Positions 5,970 to 8,544 of a stretch of DNA of 8,544 nucleotides are shown piece by piece. The stretch's first letter is position 1; each line of letters starts with the position of its first letter. Under the pieces are notes generated by a model that worked only from the letters and a program-made list of their open reading frames with translations, made no database searches and was not told the DNA's origin. Position numbers and translations under genes: made by a program. The stretch is from Microcaldota archaeon (GTDB taxonomy: Archaea; Micrarchaeota; Micrarchaeia; Micrarchaeales; CABMGC01): contig DAHVAU010000019.1 in NCBI GenBank assembly GCA_027314465.1, positions 1-8,544 of the forward strand. Reading direction: 5' to 3'.

Positions 5970-7043
5970 ATGCCGATCCTGGACAGGATATTCACAGCGC
6001 AGGGCTCCCCTAACATAGCGTTCGTCAAGTACTGGGGTAAGAGGGACGAGAGACTGATACTGCCTTATAATTCCTCTATAAGCATGACCCTTGACCATGC
6101 CGTGCTGCGCACTGTCACTAGCGTAATGCTCTCTGAGGCACTGGACGAAGACGTCTTCTACCTTGGCGGCAAGCCGCAGGACCTTGGCGACAGGGAGCTC
6201 AAGGAACGCATGCAGATACTTGAGATTCTTAGGAAAGCTGCGGGATCTGATGCCAGGATGCTTATCGCTTCGCATAACCACTTCCCAACCGCGAGCGGGA
6301 TGGCAAGCAGCGCATCCGGCATAGCAACACTCGTATACGCTGCAAATGCGGCCCTGCAGGCGGGGCTTAACGCAGAGTCAATGTCGATAATTGCAAGGCA
6401 GGGAAGCGGAAGCGCATGCAGGAGCATGCTTGGGGGCATTGTAATGTGGAGAAAAGGGACCAGGGCAGATGGGAGCGACTCGTATGCGCAGCAGCTATTT
6501 GCCGAGGATTACTGGCCGGAGGTTGTGGATAACATAGTGGTAGTATCGCAGAGCAAGAAGAAGGTGTCATCAAGGGCTGGCATGAAGCAGACTGCAGACA
6601 CCAATCCGCTGTTTAGATCTCGGCCAGAATCTGCAGAGGCAAGGGCAAGAAATCTGATAGAGGCGTACAAGAATAGGGATATGGGCAAGCTGGCGCAGAT
6701 CATCATGGCAGAGAGCAACGAGATGCACGCGCTTATGCTTAGCACAGTGCCTTCAATAAGATACCTAAATACTGCATCATACGCGCTGATGGATGCGGTA
6801 GAGCAGCTCAACATGTCTGTGGGCGAGACAATATGCGGATATACCTTCGACGCTGGACCCAATGCGAACATAATCACCACGCAAGAGCACCAGCCCAAGG
6901 TATCCAAGATGCTGAAGGAATTTCTGGAGGACGGCTCTGTGCAGTATGTCAAGACATCAAAGGTTGGCAGCGGGCCGAAGATGCTTGACGACCCGCATGC
7001 GGCGCTCATAACAAAGGACATGGTAAAAGAGCACATCGGATGA
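5970..7043 (+). CDS. mvaD: Diphosphomevalonate decarboxylase (GHMP superfamily)
   Basis: Catalyses ATP-dependent decarboxylation of mevalonate 5-diphosphate to isopentenyl diphosphate, the last step of the classical mevalonate pathway. The 357 residues are slightly longer than typical bacterial forms (about 330). Visible signatures: SPNIAFVKYWGKRDERLILP at residues 13-32 (Lys20 equivalent to yeast Lys18), NSSISMTL, the phosphate-binding ASGMASSASG (108-117), SGSACRSMLGG with Arg151 equivalent to the catalytic Arg, and YTFDAGPNAN with Asp294 equivalent to the catalytic Asp. All key residues are kept, unlike the altered mevalonate 3-kinase type relatives of Thermoplasmatales. A monophosphate decarboxylase as in haloarchaea cannot be excluded by sequence alone, but the adjacent phosphomevalonate kinase favours the diphosphate substrate. 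It is first in a two-gene operon and probably leaderless. Confidence 0.96.
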   Translation: MPILDRIFTAQGSPNIAFVKYWGKRDERLILPYNSSISMTLDHAVLRTVTSVMLSEALDEDVFYLGGKPQDLGDRELKERMQILEILRKAAGSDARMLIASHNHFPTASGMASSASGIATLVYAANAALQAGLNAESMSIIARQGSGSACRSMLGGIVMWRKGTRADGSDSYAQQLFAEDYWPEVVDNIVVVSQSKKKVSSRAGMKQTADTNPLFRSRPESAEARARNLIEAYKNRDMGKLAQIIMAESNEMHALMLSTVPSIRYLNTASYALMDAVEQLNMSVGETICGYTFDAGPNANIITTQEHQPKVSKMLKEFLEDGSVQYVKTSKVGSGPKMLDDPHAALITKDMVKEHIG

Positions 7044-7047
7044 GTAC

Positions 7048-8181
7048 ATGAAGGCAAGTACAGTGGTAAAGGCTCCTGGGAAGATACTGTGGATAGGCGG
7101 GTATTCCGTACTGGAAAGGCCAAACATAGCGCTTGTCACTACAGTCAATGCATACGTAAGTGCTGAGATCAGCAGGAATACTGATCAGAGTGTGACGCTA
7201 AGGTCCCCACACATTGCAATGCATGCTGATGGCACTATAGATCCTTACACAGGAAAGATATCTGTCAGCATCCCCAAGGAACTTGCCCTACTCAAGACCG
7301 CAGCAGAAGTGGCGGCGCGCTATGCAGCAGAGGCAGGAGCCAGGATATCGGGATTCGATCTCACCGCTACAAACGACCGGCCGTTTTCGTATGATATATC
7401 CTCAGGAAAGCTAGTGAAAAGCGGCCTTGGCAGCAGCGCTGCAGTGACAGTGGCTGCAGTTAGCAGCATCCTGAAGGAGTTCGGCGTAGGGACCAGTGAC
7501 CTTGACACTGTGAATAAGCTGGCGCAGATAGCCCATAGCCTTGCCACCGGAAAGGTGGGGAGCGGATTTGACATTGCAGCGGCTACGTATGGCAGCATAC
7601 TCTACACGCGCTACTCCCCGGAAATGCTCGGGGAGTTACGGCCCGACTACCAAAACCAGCAGCTTACGCAGCTGGTGAAGAGGAAGTGGGACTGCTCGGC
7701 AGAGAAATTCGACATTGCAAACAACCTCAGGCTCCTGTTCGCTAACTTCGTAGGAGAGTCCATGTCCACTACAAAAGCGTTGGGCAGCGTATCGCAGTTC
7801 AAGCTCCGGGATCCGCATACATACGCGGAGCTGATTGGCGAGATAAACGAAGAGAACAAGAAGGCCGTTAAGGCACTGCGCCTGGTGGATCACGGTGGCG
7901 CTGATGATTTCAGAGAGGCGTTTGACAGGGGAAGATCGCTCACAAGGAAGCTTGGGCTTCTGAGCGGAGTAGACATAGAACCTGATGACTGTTCCAAGCT
8001 CATAGAGCAGAGCAAGCAGAACGGGGCGCTAGTTGCAAGGCTGCCGGGCGCAGGGGGGCGGGATGCCATTGCGGCCCTGTGCGACGGCGACGCGTCAAGG
8101 GAGCGCCTGAGAAAGTTCTGGCTCACAAGAAAGGAGCTTGATGTAATAGACCTTGATCTATCCCGGACTGGAGTAGCTTAA
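7048..8181 (+). CDS. Phosphomevalonate kinase (GHMP family, ERG8-like)
   Basis: Phosphorylates mevalonate 5-phosphate to the 5-diphosphate using ATP, feeding the decarboxylase encoded just upstream. The 377 residues show the GHMP layout: motif 1 KAPGKILWIGGYSVLERPN (8-26), motif 2 KSGLGSSAAVTVA (124-136), the substrate/catalytic region ATGKVGSGFDIAAATYGS (166-183), and motif 3 RLPGAGGRDA (331-340). The words GGYxVLERPN, AHSLATGKVGSGFD and PGAGGxDA are those I recall from eukaryotic (plant and yeast ERG8) enzymes. The ATG lies 4 nt after the mvaD stop, so the two are co-transcribed and probably coupled. The TAA stop (8179-8181) overlaps the stop of the convergent mevalonate kinase gene. Mevalonate kinase is a separate gene next door, so I do not read this one as a mislabelled MVK. 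Confidence 0.94.
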   Translation: MKASTVVKAPGKILWIGGYSVLERPNIALVTTVNAYVSAEISRNTDQSVTLRSPHIAMHADGTIDPYTGKISVSIPKELALLKTAAEVAARYAAEAGARISGFDLTATNDRPFSYDISSGKLVKSGLGSSAAVTVAAVSSILKEFGVGTSDLDTVNKLAQIAHSLATGKVGSGFDIAAATYGSILYTRYSPEMLGELRPDYQNQQLTQLVKRKWDCSAEKFDIANNLRLLFANFVGESMSTTKALGSVSQFKLRDPHTYAELIGEINEENKKAVKALRLVDHGGADDFREAFDRGRSLTRKLGLLSGVDIEPDDCSKLIEQSKQNGALVARLPGAGGRDAIAALCDGDASRERLRKFWLTRKELDVIDLDLSRTGVA

Positions 8182-8544
8182 CGCTGCAGCCTTGCGCCGT
8201 CCATTGCCACTTCGACTCTCTGCGCTTCGAATCCTTCAGCCAGCATGGCAGATATGACTCTTCCCGCTGCCTGATCATCTGATACAAGGGCCACGCCTAT
8301 CCCTCCGCCGCCCCCTCCGCAGAGTTTTGCTCCATAAGCCCCTGCGCTAAGCGCAACAGATACCGCTTTGTCCAGCATGGCAGAGGACACTCCTAGCCTG
8401 CGCAGCAGCTCGTGGTTGCGTGACATCTGCCTTCCAAGTTCAGCATTGTCACCGGATCTGATGGCATTTATGCACATGCTTACGCAGCCATCTATCTCCC
8501 TGAAAACTGCAGCTGTGCCTTTGGTATCGGACTCGTATAGAGCT
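8178..8544 (-). CDS. mvk: Mevalonate kinase, C-terminal part only (5' end beyond window)
   Basis: ATP-dependent phosphorylation of mevalonate to mevalonate 5-phosphate, first of the three kinase/decarboxylase steps. Only the last 121 residues are present; the frame is open through the right edge, so the internal ATGs are not the start. The segment GRQMSRNHELLRRLGVSSAMLDKAV followed by GAYGAKLCGGGGGG is the MVK C-terminal signature, very like GELMTKNHELLKKLGVS...GAKLTGAGGGG of Methanocaldococcus MVK as I recall it. The GHMP motif 3 is unusual: Thr is replaced by Cys and the Ala between glycines by Gly, giving six glycines in a row, and the usual following Cys is Ile. It is convergent with the phosphomevalonate kinase gene. 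Its TAA stop (8178-8180) shares bases with the neighbour's stop. Confidence 0.92.
   Translation of the reverse strand, partial: ALYESDTKGTAAVFREIDGCVSMCINAIRSGDNAELGRQMSRNHELLRRLGVSSAMLDKAVSVALSAGAYGAKLCGGGGGGIGVALVSDDQAAGRVISAMLAEGFEAQRVEVAMDGARLQR

Noticed and set aside
5862..6281. Minus-strand open frame of 139 codons spanning the divergent promoter and the start of mvaD
   Set aside because: It would overlap both TATA boxes and the mvaD coding start. The protein shows no domain, signal or helix pattern.
6509..7123. Minus-strand open frame of 204 codons opposite mvaD and the start of the phosphomevalonate kinase gene
   Set aside because: Antisense to the highly conserved YTFDAGPNAN region and across the operon junction. 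No promoter or family features.
8178..8477. Reading the mevalonate kinase fragment as a short complete 99-residue gene
   Set aside because: The frame stays open upstream to the window edge with conserved-looking sequence, and the segment matches only the C-terminal part of mevalonate kinase.
1..8544. CRISPR array, transposon, defence island, tRNA or rRNA
   Set aside because: No regularly spaced repeats, transposase motifs, terminal repeats or cloverleaf-like sequences were seen. Intergenic gaps are too short to hold most of these.

Overview
The window looks archaeal. It encodes a transcription factor B (TFB) with a zinc ribbon and two cyclin repeats. It has TATA (box A) elements about 25-32 bp upstream of start codons, giving nearly leaderless transcripts. 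Three enzymes of the mevalonate route to isoprenoid lipids are present. Genes are tightly packed: no gap exceeds about 140 bp and several genes overlap. A compact lineage such as a Micrarchaeota/ARMAN-type DPANN archaeon is a guess from gene packing and protein style, not something the sequence proves.

Left block (1-3986, all minus strand, transcribed right to left): TFB, then a small exported one-helix membrane protein, a malic enzyme, a peroxiredoxin, and an aquaporin cut by the window edge. Gaps are 37 bp, an 8-bp overlap, 33 bp and 43 bp, so this may be one transcript headed by TFB. Two perfect inverted repeats (9-bp and 8-bp stems, each with a 5-nt loop) sit exactly on the stop codons of TFB and of the peroxiredoxin.

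Middle (3987-5969): a 122-bp AT-rich spacer with two box A candidates for TFB, then a large multi-membrane GT-C type glycosyltransferase on the minus strand with a near-leaderless promoter. A 136-bp divergent promoter region with small inverted repeats follows.

Right block (5970-8544): diphosphomevalonate decarboxylase and phosphomevalonate kinase form a plus-strand pair 4 nt apart. They meet the 3' end of a minus-strand mevalonate kinase tail to tail, with the two TAA stops interlocked in one TTAA. Together these are the three ATP-dependent steps from mevalonate to isopentenyl diphosphate by the classical route, which most archaea lack.

No tRNA, rRNA, CRISPR array, insertion sequence or phage gene is visible. 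The most notable points are the classical, eukaryote-like lower mevalonate pathway in an archaeal background, the stop-codon hairpins, the peroxiredoxin-aquaporin pairing, and an unrecognised sequon-rich small membrane protein between TFB and malic enzyme.
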